In this document: positions 48,499-58,870 of the stretch, one piece after another
How positions within the stretch are numbered: the stretch's first letter is position 1
Layout of the letters: each line of letters opens with the position of its first letter
From: Acestrorhynchus altus
Taxonomy: Eukaryota; Chordata; Actinopteri; Characiformes; Acestrorhynchidae
Direction of reading: 5' to 3'
NCBI GenBank assembly: GCA_034509495.1
Contig: CM067519.1
Coordinates: 26,509,335-26,573,334 of the forward strand
DNA length: 64,000 nt
Notes under the pieces: generated by a model
Seen by the model: only the letters and a program-made list of their open reading frames with translations
Told to the model about the DNA's origin: nothing
The model's database searches: none
Position numbers and translations under genes: made by a program

Positions 48499-51140
48499 AT
48501 CTGTGCGTGTGTTCAGTCTTCACATGCAGGAACACTTTGCATCTCGCGCTGCAGAATCAGTAAAAAAGCCCTGATCGGGGGCTGATTTCTCGAGAACACT
48601 GGGGTGTGGTGTGGTTACCTCAGGGTAGCTGGTCATGTTGACCACTATGAGCTGTGGAGATTTCATGGAGATTTGGCCCAGCTGGTTCAGAGGGAATTTC
48701 CCATCCTTGGTGGTCACAGTGATGTGGTCCAGAGCACCTGCACATAATAGGAGTGAACGTTAGCATGTTTATTAAAAATCATATTTTTGGCAAAAAAATT
48801 ATAATAATTAATTAAATATTAAAGAGCAACACCAGTGACTGCTGATGATCTTTAATACCGGCTACCGGACTGTGTTTCTGATACAGTTTCAGTAACTACA
48901 CTGTTGCTGATCTTTAATACCAGCTACCGGACTGTGTTTCTGATACAGTTTCAGTAACTACACTGCTGCTGATCTTTAATACCGGCTACCGGACTGTGTT
49001 TCTGATACAGTGTCAGTAACTACACTGCTGCTGATCTTTAATACCGGCTACCGGACTGTGTTTCTGATACAGTCTCAGTAACTACACTGCTGATCTTTAA
49101 TACCGGCTACCGGACTGTGTGTCTGATACAGTTTCAGTAACTACACTGCTGCTGATCTTTAATACCGGCTACCGGATTGTGTTTCTGATACAGTTTCAGT
49201 AACTACACTGTTACTGATCTTTAATACCGGCTACCGGACTGTGTTTCTGATACAGTTTCAGTAACTACACTGTTACTGATCTTTAATACCGGCTACCGGA
49301 CTGTGTTTCTGGTACAGTTTCAGTAACTACAAAACAAAAAAGGTTGGAATATATCCCTTTAAATGTGATAAATAAATGAATAAATGATGGAAAATAGGAC
49401 AGTTACATACACAGACAGTAGGGGGAGATGTTGAGATAAGGTGGTCACCCTGTTGAGGTGGGAGAGTGATGGGTATTCCAGTGAAAGGGTGGGATGGTGT
49501 AATAATGGGAATAAATGGACTGGGAGCATAATTGTAATCCAGTGCTGCACTGTGAAGCTATTCATATTTAATCTATGGAATATAGAAATATACACATTTC
49601 TATCTACATATAGAAACTGACAGTGAGTGATAATAGAGGGATAATTATAGGACGCATTGTTGTAAAGAGAATTATAGTAAAATAGAGATGCACCAAATAT
49701 TTTGCACTATAATAATTAATACTGAATAATTAATTTTTTAAGCATATAAATCACTCATTTATTTATTAGTTCATATTGACATTTGGGGCGAGTTTTTATT
49801 TACTGTATTTTCTGGATAATAAGCTGCTACTTTTTTTCCACACTTTAAACCACGAGGCTTATAATGAGCTGCAGCTTTTTCTTCTTATATGTTATTTTCC
49901 AGGGTTCTTTCTTTGTGGGTGCTGCTTATATTCCAGAAAATACGGTATTTTCTTTTCGACCTATCAATTGTGCCAGATCACCTTTGGTCAGACCAACGTT
50001 ACGTTAATGAGGTTCTGCAACCAGTGGTTCTACATTTTCTGAACACACACTTCGGTGCTCTGTTCCAGCAGGACGACGCTCATCCACACACTGCTGCCGT
50101 CTCAAGATCTCGCCTTGAAGACACAGATACTACACCGTGGTCGGTCTCATCTCCAGACCTGTACCTGATTGAAAATGTGTGGGACACTATTGGACGCTCT
50201 ATCAACACTCCACCCCTACCACACCATCTGCAGAACTGAGTGAGAACATTCAAGCTGCATGGGATGGATCATCACAGGACACCATTACGAACCTCTACAA
50301 CTCTATGTAGGACATCACATGGACCTCCTCTCTGCCACATAGAGGACAGTGGTGTTATCCATTATGCCAGTCCAACCACTCTTGGTTTTCTTCTCTGAAA
50401 CATCTATAAGCTAGGAGCTCAGATGTTCTCATGGCCTGCAGACTTTCTTGGTTCCCGTTCATTTTGTACATAAAAGGAAGAAACAGAGAAAGAGGCCTGA
50501 AGTCTGACTGAGAGTCTCTCTCTCTCCCTCGTTCTCCTCTGGGGAGGTGAGCAGTTCACCTCCTCGTTCTGCTCCTTCTCAACAGGGAGAACCAAAAGCT
50601 TCAGGCCAACATGTTTCCTCCCCTCGTCTGCCTTCCCTCACACTCCTCCGCTCTCCATCTCCCTTTCTCGCTTCTGTTTTACCTCACTAACTCTGTATGT
50701 CCATCCGTCCATCACACCTTCCCAAACCCCCCCGCCCCCCCGTCCCCCCGTCCTCCTTCCATCCCTCATTCCCGGACGGGTGGAGGGCTGCCGAGACACT
50801 CCGCAATCTACCATCTTTCTTTCTCCTCTTTGATCTTCTCCAGAGCGTTTGAGAGCTGGAGAAAAATGTCCATATTTGTACCATTTTCAGAACATGTGTC
50901 CGAATGGCAATACCTGGAATGGTTTAAAGAAAAGAAAGAAAAGAAATTACATTTGCAAATTTGGACTCTGAGCCGCTCCAATCAGCCGACAGCTTTAATA
51001 GAGCAGATGTGGCTTAAAAAGAACCAAACTTCCATTCTGTCATTAGGGACAGCGCGTGCCCCGACGATGAGCAAAACCTTTGGCTGCCGGTTTAGGATAA
51101 TGAGTGGACATGCCCTAAAAGACCACGTCTCAGGTCCCTA

Positions 51141-51199
<59 letters not shown>

Positions 51200-54100
51200 T
51201 ACCTGGTCCCTCTCACATCTGCTAACGCTTCAGCGGCACATACTGCCGTTTCCTCCATTATAAAACGATGAGGATCAACTGGGAGGCTATTAACCAATTG
51301 AGCTCTTCCTGGTCATGCCACCATCTCCTGCCCTCTCCGTCGGAGAGTCCAAAGGTCACCTGGCATTCAAATAAAGAGCACATTCTCTGATAACACTGGA
51401 AAAGACTCTCCAAATCGTGATTTCCTCTTGTGGATCTGAGGACCAGCCTGATGGTGATTCTTCTTGACACAACTGACCTTCCCATGCTCCACCCACAAAT
51501 GACCTTTTGTAACATCATCTGTGAGGTTAGGCAAGCTTCAGAAGCTCTAATGAAAACTGGACTCAGCATCGCAGTAATGAAATTCCAAGGCACAATAAAA
51601 AACAATTCTATTTATCATTAAACACATCAGTGAACGTCCACTGGACTTAACCTGCTGCTTCTGAAACAGTCCAGATGTCTGCACTTTGATTTGATGTTTT
51701 ATAATCAAAATAACACATATAGTTCTGTTGGGAAGGAAGATGAAGGTGATCAGGATCAATATCTGATGATAACTGTAGTCTGATCTGATCAATATTTATT
51801 GATCTACTCATACAGAACTGGTGTCTCTCAGGACGGCGTCGGGTTTAACGCAACATGCCAGACGTCTCTGCATGGAGGTGTAGAGGTTCCTAATGGTGTC
51901 CCGTGATGATCCATCCCATGCAGCTTGAATGTTCTCACTCAGTTCTGCAGATGGTGTGGTAGGGGTGGAGTGTTGATAGAGCGTCCAATAGCATCCACAC
52001 TTTTGGCAAAGTGTGGGTGCACTGATTCGTTGTTCATCTCCACCCACAGAAGTGGGACTCATCCCTGAAGAAGACCTACTGCCATTGCGAGTGACTCCAT
52101 GACAGTCTGGTTAAGGGCAGTCATCGTATCAGTCTGCGTTCGTTTAGTCCAGCTGTCTGCAGATGAACGGCCACAATCGTGAGGGTTTGCTTGTCATCAG
52201 ATGTTCAACTTTGTGCACGGTCAGCTCAATGCTCACATCCTAAAGCTCTGCTCTACAATTCCAAGTCCAGCTCAGCAAGACATCGACAACCAGTTAATGA
52301 CCGGAGTCGTACGTGTCCAAGCACAGAAACAGTAAACTGCGGCACTGTGGATCTCTCGAGCCTGGAGTTGTCCATTACTTGGTCACAACAAGATATTCTA
52401 AGGAAGCCAAGGGCTTATCTGGGCTCTGCTCGAAGCATTTGGAGGAATACAAATGAGCCAGAAGAGAGATGTTGCCCCTCAAAGACTCATTTATCTAGGG
52501 GCCCATATGCACCACTGCTGTCTAGAGAGGGAACTGGAGAAGCCGTGCTGGAGAGAGAAAGAGCATGGCATCCCACAGCAGCCACAACCGCATGTACCAC
52601 TGGCCAAGACGTCGGGTCATCGCATTAATCCGCTGCTCCACCACCTCCTTCCCGAAGTGAGGTGACTCTTCCCCTCCTCCACAACAAAAACACTCCATAA
52701 TGAGGCCCAGATGACCATCACTCTCCATTAAAAAAATGAAGCCCAACATCTCCTGAAGCTCAGCGGCCTGACAGGTCTAAGTCCTTCTGCCTGCAAGGAT
52801 GAAGCCACAGCCACTCTGAGGAGGGTGGAGGAGGTCAATAGGGGAACGACCATGAGCAGAGACCCCTCCATGCTTGTTCGGCCCCGTCTGGAATATTCTG
52901 GGGTACACGCTTTAAAACGTGCTACAAGGGTTTCTTTGACCAATGCCATAGTAGAACCACTTTTGGTGGTTCTTCCATGTTATCACCCAATGAACACTTT
53001 GTAGTCATTTACACCAATCAGCCATAACCTTAGCACCACCTGCCTAACATTGAGTAGGGCTCACCTGTGCCACAACAACAGCTCTGACTCATCGAGGTAT
53101 GGACTCCACAAGACCTCTGGGCACTCACTGTCCATCCTATCAGCTCCTATGATCATACAGGAGCACTTTGTGGTTCTATAATTCCAGACTGCAGTTCATC
53201 TGTTTCTCTGCAGACTTTATTCTCCTCCTTTCACCCTGATCAACGATCTTCACCCTGATCTTCCAGGGTCTTCTTCGAAAAAGTGTTTTTATGCTGCAAT
53301 TGAACTGGACCAGAGACCAAATTCTGGTCCTTCACTTCACCTGTTTGGTGCCAATGTTATGACCGATCGGTGTACATTAGGATGTCGTCTACTATGTTTA
53401 ATAATGATCCAAATCATCCAAACTGGCAGGTACTACAATAACAGCTCACAAAATATTAGAACTTGATATTATTTGATAAATTCATATTATATATACTTAA
53501 TAATCCACATCATAAAATGATCATTTATGCGTATTTTATTTAGTTTAGCTTGAATTAGGGCAGTGTTTACATCTCCCGCTCCTGTAATATCCGCAACCTC
53601 GTGATTGGGGACTGGGCTTGTCTGAGCCGAAGAGGCCTGACCTGGATGTACTTAAGGAAGCAGGACCACAAACAGGGTAAGTGTTCCCACCTCATGGAAC
53701 AATGGTCAGGCACAGAATGCATCCATGGATGGATCTTTAAATGTTGACCCTCAGGGAGATCAAGGAAACACAATGCTCCTCTAGCCTTACATAACCTCAG
53801 CAGCAGTCAAAAGGTTGACCTTGATAACCTTGTAGAGAAACGGATGCTCCAGGAGGGGCTGGACCTTATCTGGATGTGTGTTAGTGTGAGAGCTCTGAAT
53901 CAAACTCAACATATAGTGTAAGAACGTTCTTCTGAGTTCAACTCAAGCTACTGCACCAAGCAGGTCCATGTTATATAGAGTTAATTACAGGTAGACGCTC
54001 TCACTGACCACTGAATTTATGTTTATTTGGGTTTATTCTAATGTTATATAGAGTTAATTAAAGGCACGGACGTTTGAGTGCTGTAAACGTAAATACACAC

Positions 54101-54775
54101 TCCTGACCTGGTGAGGTTCGGATGCTCAGGTTACGGCTGAAGTCGTCCTTCAGAGAGGCCAGCACGGAGGCCATGTCTTCCTTCACTTGCTCCAGGCTGA
54201 TGATGTCCTCCACCAGGGCGGCATTGATGCTCACTTTGGTCGTCTGTCCCTTTGCTTTTGCTGCGGTGGAGAAATAAAGCAGGATGGCGGGGTTAAACCT
54301 GACCACCGCCGGCTTCAAAAAGAGAAGGAAGGGGGTGGCAGAGAAATGAAAGGACCCGCCAGCATGCTGGTAGGTTATCATGGCTATTACATATGAAAGC
54401 AGGACGAAGGAGGAATTCCTCATCCTCTCGTATGGACTCTAAAGGGCCACTCCAGCGAATCTAAGCAAGCACTACACTAGAGAGGGTAGATTTTCTAAAG
54501 AACAAACGGCAGACCCACCCCCACCCTCATACGCAGCCCCTTTGAAATGCTCTGTGCGGTGGGTGTGTGTTGTGGCTCAGAAGGAGATGAGTGATACAGG
54601 TGCTGTACTGACCTTTACTTTTCTTTGTGGCGTAATGGCGCACATAACAAGGCGGAGGGATGTCAACATAAGGGCCGCCAGGGTGGAGGAGAGAAGGCAC
54701 TCTCGTACTGGTTGGAAGGGGGCTTCTTGTGAAGGAGAGCACTGACCGAAGCAGGACAAGACGACCACACGCCAT
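41049..54775 (-). CDS. mrrf: Mitochondrial ribosome recycling factor, complete
   Basis: Releases mitochondrial ribosomes from mRNA after termination, with the mitochondrial EF-G2. Minus-strand coding exons: 54613-54777 (ATG 54773-54775), 54108-54260, 48619-48737, 44516-44607, 41685-41844, 41049-41126; all phases join, giving 254 residues (human 262). An N-terminal basic, Arg-rich, acid-poor leader (residues 1-50, ending YATKKSK) fits a mitochondrial target signal. The RRF fold follows: INAALVEDIISLEQV, FSRNLSIRTSPG, LNQLGQISMKSPQLIVVNM, LNPEVEGTIIRVPIPKVTR (residues ~155-178), the helical KEGVSEDTIRLVENQ, and C-terminal DKQLAAKTKELLA. These match bacterial and human RRF. Exons 4 and 5 have UG tracts at their acceptors. 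The introns are large for this gene (4-5.4 kb) and repeat-rich. Divergent from rbm18, as in human 9q33. Confidence 0.96.
41400..41610. repeat. 12-bp tandem repeat, ATTGTAGTTTAA
   Basis: Irregular at 41400-41510, then five nearly perfect units at 41520-41580; in the last mrrf intron. Confidence 0.85.
41852..41884. repeat. (CA)n tract at the mrrf exon 5 acceptor
   Basis: About 16 CA units. On the transcript it is a UG run ending 7 nt before the acceptor of exon 41685-41844. Confidence 0.95.
41960..42560 (-). mobile_element. LINE (CR1/L2-like) reverse-transcriptase C-terminal remnant
   Basis: The minus-strand frame 42625-41960 contains FSFEDHVNQISRTVFFH and, further on, HKALHHQPSSYLTDLLHHHT. 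These match the C-terminal end of fish non-LTR reverse transcriptases (the 'FKDHVNNISKTAFFHL ... KALHGLAPSYLSDLL' region). The stretch between them is garbled, so it is a pseudogene in an mrrf intron, in the same orientation as mrrf. Confidence 0.65.
43080..43375. promoter_or_regulatory. Candidate conserved non-coding block in mrrf intron
   Basis: Unique sequence with 'CTTAATTGGCATTTTGC', 'GTGTAATTAGTGATTC', 'AGCCAATCAAG' and an octamer 'ATATGCAAATGCG', then a CpG-rich end. Dense homeodomain, CCAAT and POU-type sites suggest an enhancer; no conservation test was possible. Confidence 0.3.
43800..44245 (+). mobile_element. Fold-back element (family B)
   Basis: Starts 'TGATCAACCATAACATTATG' and contains the 'CACAGAGCAGCTATTATGTG' left arm, the core and the TTTAAACACTCCAGCAGCAC block; the right arm is cut short. 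Confidence 0.7.
44405..44455 (+). repeat. G-rich tract
   Basis: Seven runs of 4-7 G within 50 bp on the plus strand, about 60 bp after the mrrf exon 4 donor (C-rich in the transcript). It could form a G-quadruplex or i-motif. Confidence 0.85.
44614..44682. repeat. (CA)n tract at the mrrf exon 4 acceptor
   Basis: About 34 CA units. In the transcript this is a 69-nt UG run ending 6 nt before the acceptor of exon 44516-44607. A second CA tract follows at 44751-44793. Confidence 0.95.
44751..44793. repeat. (CA)n microsatellite
   Basis: About 21 CA units, preceded by a CT run at 44735-44748. Confidence 0.95.
45180..45312. repeat. 72-bp repeat, two units
   Basis: Two copies of a unit with 'TTTATTCTAATGTTCTATAG' and 'ACAGGTAGACGCTCTCACTG'. 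The same unit occurs at 53970-54062 in another mrrf intron. Confidence 0.9.
45480..45800. promoter_or_regulatory. Candidate conserved non-coding block in mrrf intron
   Basis: Unique CpG-containing block with 'GCGCGTTTGATTAAAAACGC', 'AATGGATTAGAATAATTATG' (Otx/Pitx-type GGATTA plus TAAT cores) and 'CTAAACAATGG' (Sox-type). Conservation is untested. Confidence 0.28.
45849..45878. repeat. (CA)n microsatellite
   Basis: About 15 CA units. Confidence 0.95.
46075..46870 (-). mobile_element. Decayed Tc1-like transposase (family D/E)
   Basis: Minus-strand frame 46542-46243 reads MMWGVITYSSRSPLAV, the beta-strand patch of Tc1 transposases, followed by NLSVQDLQAQLQHLWD. The DNA near 46770-46865 matches the family E piece at 4200-4310. 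Frames are broken. Confidence 0.65.
47158..47192. repeat. (GA)n microsatellite
   Basis: About 17 GA units. Confidence 0.95.
47355..47860 (-). mobile_element. Tc1/mariner-type transposase remnant (family C)
   Basis: 'GTGTGGTAGGGGTGGAGTGT' and the reverse-strand HTAAVSRSRLED-type patch are at 47395-47530. The following 'GGTGCAACTATTGTTTTTGA' end also occurs at 29870-29890. No intact ORF. Confidence 0.65.
48437..48496. repeat. (TG)n microsatellite
   Basis: About 30 TG units in mrrf intron, about 120 bp downstream (minus strand) of the 48619-48737 exon. Confidence 0.95.
48835..49335. repeat. 62-bp minisatellite, 8 units
   Basis: Units contain 'GATCTTTAATACCGGCTACC' and 'TTTCTGATACAGTTTCAGTA', with length changes only in the CTGCTGCTG part. 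It lies about 100 bp upstream (minus strand) of the mrrf exon 48619-48737. Confidence 0.95.
49955..50312 (+). mobile_element. Tc1/mariner-type transposase fragment (family C)
   Basis: The forward frame contains LFQQDDAHPHTAAVSRSR and SPDLYLIENVWDTIGRS and continues toward the HHLQN stop; the N-terminal half is missing. In an mrrf intron on the opposite strand. Confidence 0.8.
50820..51130. promoter_or_regulatory. Candidate conserved non-coding block in mrrf intron
   Basis: Non-repetitive block with 'AATTACATTTGCAAATTTGG' (octamer-like), 'CCAATCAGCCGACAGC' and 'CAGATGTGG' E-box. It ends at a TG microsatellite (51143-51198). Conservation is untested. Confidence 0.22.
51143..51198. repeat. (TG)n microsatellite
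   Basis: About 28 TG units. Confidence 0.95.
51720..52005 (-). mobile_element. Family C transposase end
   Basis: GATCAATATTTATTGATC near 51785, then, on the minus strand, 'DTIRNLYTSMQRRLACCVKP'-type C-terminus and HSTPTTPSAELSENIQAAWD. It is cut off at about 52005. Confidence 0.75.
52010..53000. other. mrrf intron stretch, probably decayed transposon, unclassified
   Basis: Contains 'GAAGACCTACTGCCATTGCG' and 'GCATCCCACAGCAGCCACAA'; the short open frames have no recognisable similarity. No second copy is present in the window. Confidence 0.25.
53010..53375 (+). mobile_element. Fold-back element (family B), diverged partial copy
   Basis: Shares 'ACCAATCAGCCATAACCTTA'-type start, 'TATAATTCCAGACTGCAGTT' and 'CTCCTTTCACCCTGATC' with 56620-56690 (inverted). 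The core is missing. Confidence 0.5.
53970..54062. repeat. 72-bp repeat, one and a half units
   Basis: Matches 45180-45312 ('AATTACAGGTAGACGCTCTC'). It lies 46 bp from the mrrf exon 54108-54260 donor. Confidence 0.85.
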
Positions 54776-55069
54776 TCCTGCACCAAGAAAGAACAGGAAC
54801 AGAACGTACAGTAGTCTGATAAAGTTTCACGCACCTTTATGTACACGCAATGTATTCATTAGAACATCTCCAAAGTTCTCCTCATGGGAGTCTAGTATCA
54901 TTTATAGTTCTCATCCAACACCTGATTTGGTAAACCAGTGATTGTTGATGTTAAGTCAGGTGTGCTGCTGATGGAATTGAACAAATCTAACCATGTGAGA
55001 AACCTGGAAGCAAGCTTTGTTCCTCAAACTAGGTCAGAAGATCGCAACTACTTTCTTCAGAATGAGAGG

Positions 55070-55215
55070 ACGACCAACGCAAACTGTGCAGAAAGAGATG
55101 AGCTTCTGTCTCTGACTTTACATCTACAAGAATGAGACACTCAGTAGGAGCGTCTAATAGAGTGGACAGTGAGTGGACACTGTGTTTAAACACTCCAGCA
55201 GCACTGACTGTGGCT
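55070..55215 (+). mobile_element. Fold-back element (family B), fragment
   Basis: 'AGATGAGCTTCTGTCTCTGA' and 'AGTGGACAGTGAGTGGACAC' blocks of the core, then TTTAAACACTCCAGCAGCAC. Confidence 0.6.
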
Positions 55216-56199
55216 TGGTGGAGTCCAGACTCTTTAGAGATGGTTCTGTAACCTTCTCCAGGCTGAAGAGCATCAACAGAAATCTCCTTTCTTCTGCATG
55301 ATACACTTCCACAAAGGTGTTGTGAAGCTCAGACTTTGATAGATCTCTGATCTTCACATAAAACAGGCCACGCCCACTCACACCCAATTGTGTCCCATTG
55401 CTTGAAAATGACTCTAATTTCACCTTCAGATGATCTGCTGATCCTTTGCCCTCACAGATGTTTTCAACTCAAATTGAAGCAGAAATATAGAACGTTCTAA
55501 AGGGTTCATAAACTTTTACGCAGCATTGTATAATGCTGGGAAACTGGTTCTTGGCTGGGTGTAGGTGTGCGGTGTCCCTCTAGCCAAAATAAAGCCTCGC
55601 TTATTGTCTCCAGAGTGACAGCCAGTGAGACGGGTCAGGCCCCCGTGTGTTTTCACACTCGCTGTGCTCCGTGGTCAGACGTAGCAACTGCTGCCCCCAA
55701 AACAAGTGATTTTTATCAGGCCTCGATGACGGCGTGGGGCCGCTCCGATGAAAGCCGCAGCTGTTCTGGTTAAAGGCAGATCAAACCTGAAAAGCATGAC
55801 TTAGATGGCAACTCTAACCATCTAAGCAGGACAAGAGGAGAAGACAGAGCAGGGGATGATGGCAGCTTTTAGAGCGCAGGTGAAGCGGAAAAACTGTTGC
55901 ACAGGTGGTCTTTGGGACCCTGAGTGATTTCTCCAGTGTGTGGTGAGGGCACCTGGTGCACCCTGATGGTGTGAGACGGCCTAGTGAAAGAAGAGCTTGC
56001 TGTTACTGTAAAAGATGACACGATTAGCATCCAAGTGGCTGTGACAGAGAGTGCACCGGTAGGAGGATCTGGGGGAACGGTGGCTTGCACGGCAGCTCAT
56101 CAGCTGAGCAACAATGCATTTCCCTTGAATATCACACTGAGAAGAAACATCTACAGCACTGTGGCCAAATTACGACACCCCATGGAAACCTTAGTCTGG

Positions 56200-56760
56200 A
56201 CACGGACAGGACACGGGCATGGTGGTGATGTGTTAGTGTGTCTCGTGCTGGTATGAGTGGATCAGACACAGCAGTGCTGCTGGAGTGTTTAAACCCTGTG
56301 TCCACTCAGTGTCCACTCTATGAGACACTCCTACCTAGTGTCTCCAGCTTGTAGTTGTAAAGTCAGAGACAGAAGCTCATCTGCTCACAGGACCCAGTCC
56401 ACAGGATGCTGTCGGCTGGATATTTCTGATTGGTGGACTCTTCTCGTTCCAGCAGTGACGCTGAGGGGTTTAAACACTCCAGCAGCACTGCTGTGTCTGA
56501 TCCACTCGTACCAGCAACACACACCAACACACCACCACCATGTCAGTGTGAGTGCAGTGATGAGAATGACCCACCACCCACATCATATCTGCTCTGTGGT
56601 GGTCCTGTGGGGTCCTGATCATTGAAGATCAGGGTGAAAGGAGGAGAATAAAGTCTGCAGAGAAACAGATGAACTACAGTCTGGAATTATAGAACCACAA
56701 AGTGCTGCTGTGCGTTTAGAGGAGCTGATTATAAAAGTGCACATCTGCAGCAGAAAAGCT
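56200..56760 (+). mobile_element. Fold-back element (family B), near complete
   Basis: The left arm with 'GGTGTTAGTGTGTC'-type sequence and 'GATCAGACACAGCAGTGCTG' starts at about 56215; the right arm with 'CTGCTGTGTCTGATCCACTC' spans 56470-56620. A long flank 'AGGGTGAAAGGAGGAGAATA' follows. Confidence 0.75.
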
Positions 56761-56764
56761 TTAA

Positions 56765-56940
56765 GCACTGGTTACACTGGTCTGAGTGGATCAGACAGCA
56801 GTGCTGCTGGAGTTTTAAAACCCCTCACTGTCACTGCAAGGTGGAGAAACTAGGTAGGAGTGTGTAACAGAGGTGGACAGTGAGTGGACATAGTGTTTAA
56901 GCACTCCAGCAGCACTGCTGTGTCTGATCCACTCATCCTT
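56765..56940 (+). mobile_element. Fold-back element (family B), deleted copy next to a full copy
   Basis: A short arm-core-arm version: 'GAGTGGATCAGACAGCAGTG' at 56786 and its near complement 'GCACTGCTGTGTCTGATCCA' at 56914, about 110 bp apart. Confidence 0.65.
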
Positions 56941-57296
56941 TAACTTTTTTTAGTTTCAGGTTCAGAAATAATACAGTGGTTGCCGGCACTACTTTCCACT
57001 GTAGCCATGCGGGAGCGGAAGAATAGGGCGGGAAGTAGTTCCCACTTTACATCCCTATTTAGGTCAGAGATTAGTTTCTTTTTGGGGTTTTCGTGGATAA
57101 ATGTGTCACACGGCCATGAAACCAAATTAAGAAAATTGCGATATCGATCGTTTGGCTCCGATAGCGAGTCGAGAAAGAAAACGATATTTGGGTATCGGTC
57201 CGCCCGGCGCTGCTGGCTCCGCTGTGTCGGATCTGCACTGCGTCGCTTAACCAGACACCAATTGTTACAGTAACAGTCCGATAAACGTGTACTTAC

Positions 57297-57370
57297 TGAG
57301 GTCCTTCCGCGCAGATTGTCCCCAGTCAAACACTTTGACGCCAAACGAGCCTGCCGAAGGACACAGTGCA
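57297..57370 (-). other. mrrf: mrrf non-coding exon 1
   Basis: On the minus strand the donor GACCTCA|GTAAGT ends at 57297. The next exon begins at 54777, two bases before the start codon, so this exon would be untranslated. The 5' limit is estimated from the promoter layout. Confidence 0.55.
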
Positions 57371-57449
57371 TGCTACGTCACCAGGACCCGCGTGCAACGT
57401 CACCATAACCAGCGTGCCACGTCACCAATCGACGCCTACAACGTCACCG

Positions 57450-57615
57450 CTGTGCGCTCCTGATAGCCCGTTAGCCCTGAAGCTAACTGGTAATTCAGCC
57501 AACTGTGAGACAAACGACGGATTTAAGGAGGAATCGACGGCATGGTTTGGTTTTAAGGCATCAGGAGTGTCTTGCTTCATTTTCGCGACCTTTAAAGGCC
57601 GAGGCGGAGTTTTCT
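57450..57615 (+). other. rbm18: rbm18 non-coding exon 1
   Basis: A strong donor GAGTTTTCT|GTGAGT ends at 57615; the next exon has its acceptor at 58863 or 58866. No start codon in frame with the RBM18 protein is present, so it would be 5' UTR. The 5' end is not defined. Confidence 0.5.
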
Positions 57616-57619
57616 GTGA

Positions 57620-58860
57620 GTGAAAAAAGGCCTTATTTACATTAAAACACCAACTGTCTCCGTACCTTACCCAACCTTCAATAAACGACCATTAACGGCG
57701 GTTAATGAACGTTAATTCTTGTTAATTACTGCATGTCAGGACTTGTTTTCGTGCTGCCAGCCGAATAAGTCTGTTCTAGTTATCTAGAACCCGAGCTGGT
57801 GACTGGCACTGTCTTATTGGACCTTTAAAACCTGTAGAACCCAGGACAGGGTTGTAAATTGTGTTTAATGTACCTTTATTAGAGCCTTTAAAGCAGACAG
57901 TTGTTATTTTCAGGAGATCCTATGATGCTCAAATCTCTATTTTTGTGAATTTGGGTCAAAATACGACTTAAATGACTTAAAATACAATAATATGGACTTT
58001 AAACACTTCACATCTCAGAGCTCCTGTTGCAAATAGATTATCCAGGGTGTTTTTTTTTTAGCTGAAAATGCACAGATTTTGATTAATTTATAATAATGTT
58101 TCTCAAAACTCTTCACAGTGCTCCAAATATGATAAACAACCCAAATTTCCTTTATTATTTTTGTATATGTGTGAGTATTGTGCCTTCTCAGGACTTTTAT
58201 TCTGAAATTTGAACTCCGTCTGAGCAAAGAAAGTGGACAAACAGCCTCTCCCTTTTCATTTTACTCTGTAACGTAGGATTGTTTGACTGAATGCGATTCA
58301 AACCTGGTTCGTGGGTGGTGCACATATAACGATGTAATGGTCATTTCGGATGCAGTCTGTTCAGCTTTCGTTGAAAGCCTCTGAACTGCTTTCGGATTTT
58401 TCTAGCTGTTTATTATAGAACTTTTTTTATTTTATATAAACATTTAAAATTGTATATGTTTAAAATGCTACATATGTAAAGCTTTAAAGTGTTTCACACT
58501 ATTGCCCCCTTGCTCTGCACATTTGAACACTTTCCTGCACCAGCACACCACCTAAGGTGCTTATTAATTATTTGATCAGTTGAACCAGCTGTGTTGGTTG
58601 CAGGGTAAAGCCTAAAATGTGCACAGCGAGGGCACTTCCAGGCTTGACAAACACTGCTTTAGGATACTGGTTACATACATTTCCATTGTATTGTGTGTAA
58701 TGGGAGGCAGTTAACAAGGCAGTGTTAAAGTTTTCATAGTAAGCATTAAACCACAAATCCATTTTTCTTAGGTTCTAATATCCATCTTTAGGACAGCAGT
58801 TCACAACTCTGGTCCACTGGTGACTGTAGATTATTAAATATATCAATTATTTTCATTTTC
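57620..58860. other. rbm18 first intron, mostly A+T-rich
   Basis: 58570-58665 resembles a common fish dispersed repeat ('GTTGAACCAGCTGTGTTGGT ... AAAATGTGCACAGC'). Nothing else was recognised. Confidence 0.4.
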
Positions 58861-58870
58861 TAGCAGCCCA

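Larger units (their letters stand above)
57290..57620. promoter_or_regulatory. Shared divergent promoter of mrrf and rbm18 with four ACGTCA sites
   Basis: The two donors, mrrf (57297, minus) and rbm18 (57615, plus), are only 318 bp apart and point outwards, so both genes start between them. Four ACGTCA motifs (CRE/ATF half-site TGACGT on the other strand) are at 57375, 57397, 57419 and 57441. The spacing is exactly 22 bp each time, in units ACGTCACC + 14 bases. The DNA is G+C and CpG rich. CREB/ATF binding is inferred from the motif. Confidence 0.7.

Noticed and set aside
50611..51225. 204-codon plus-strand open frame
   Set aside because: It begins in C/T-rich low-complexity DNA and ends in a TG microsatellite (poly Cys-Val); no family resemblance.
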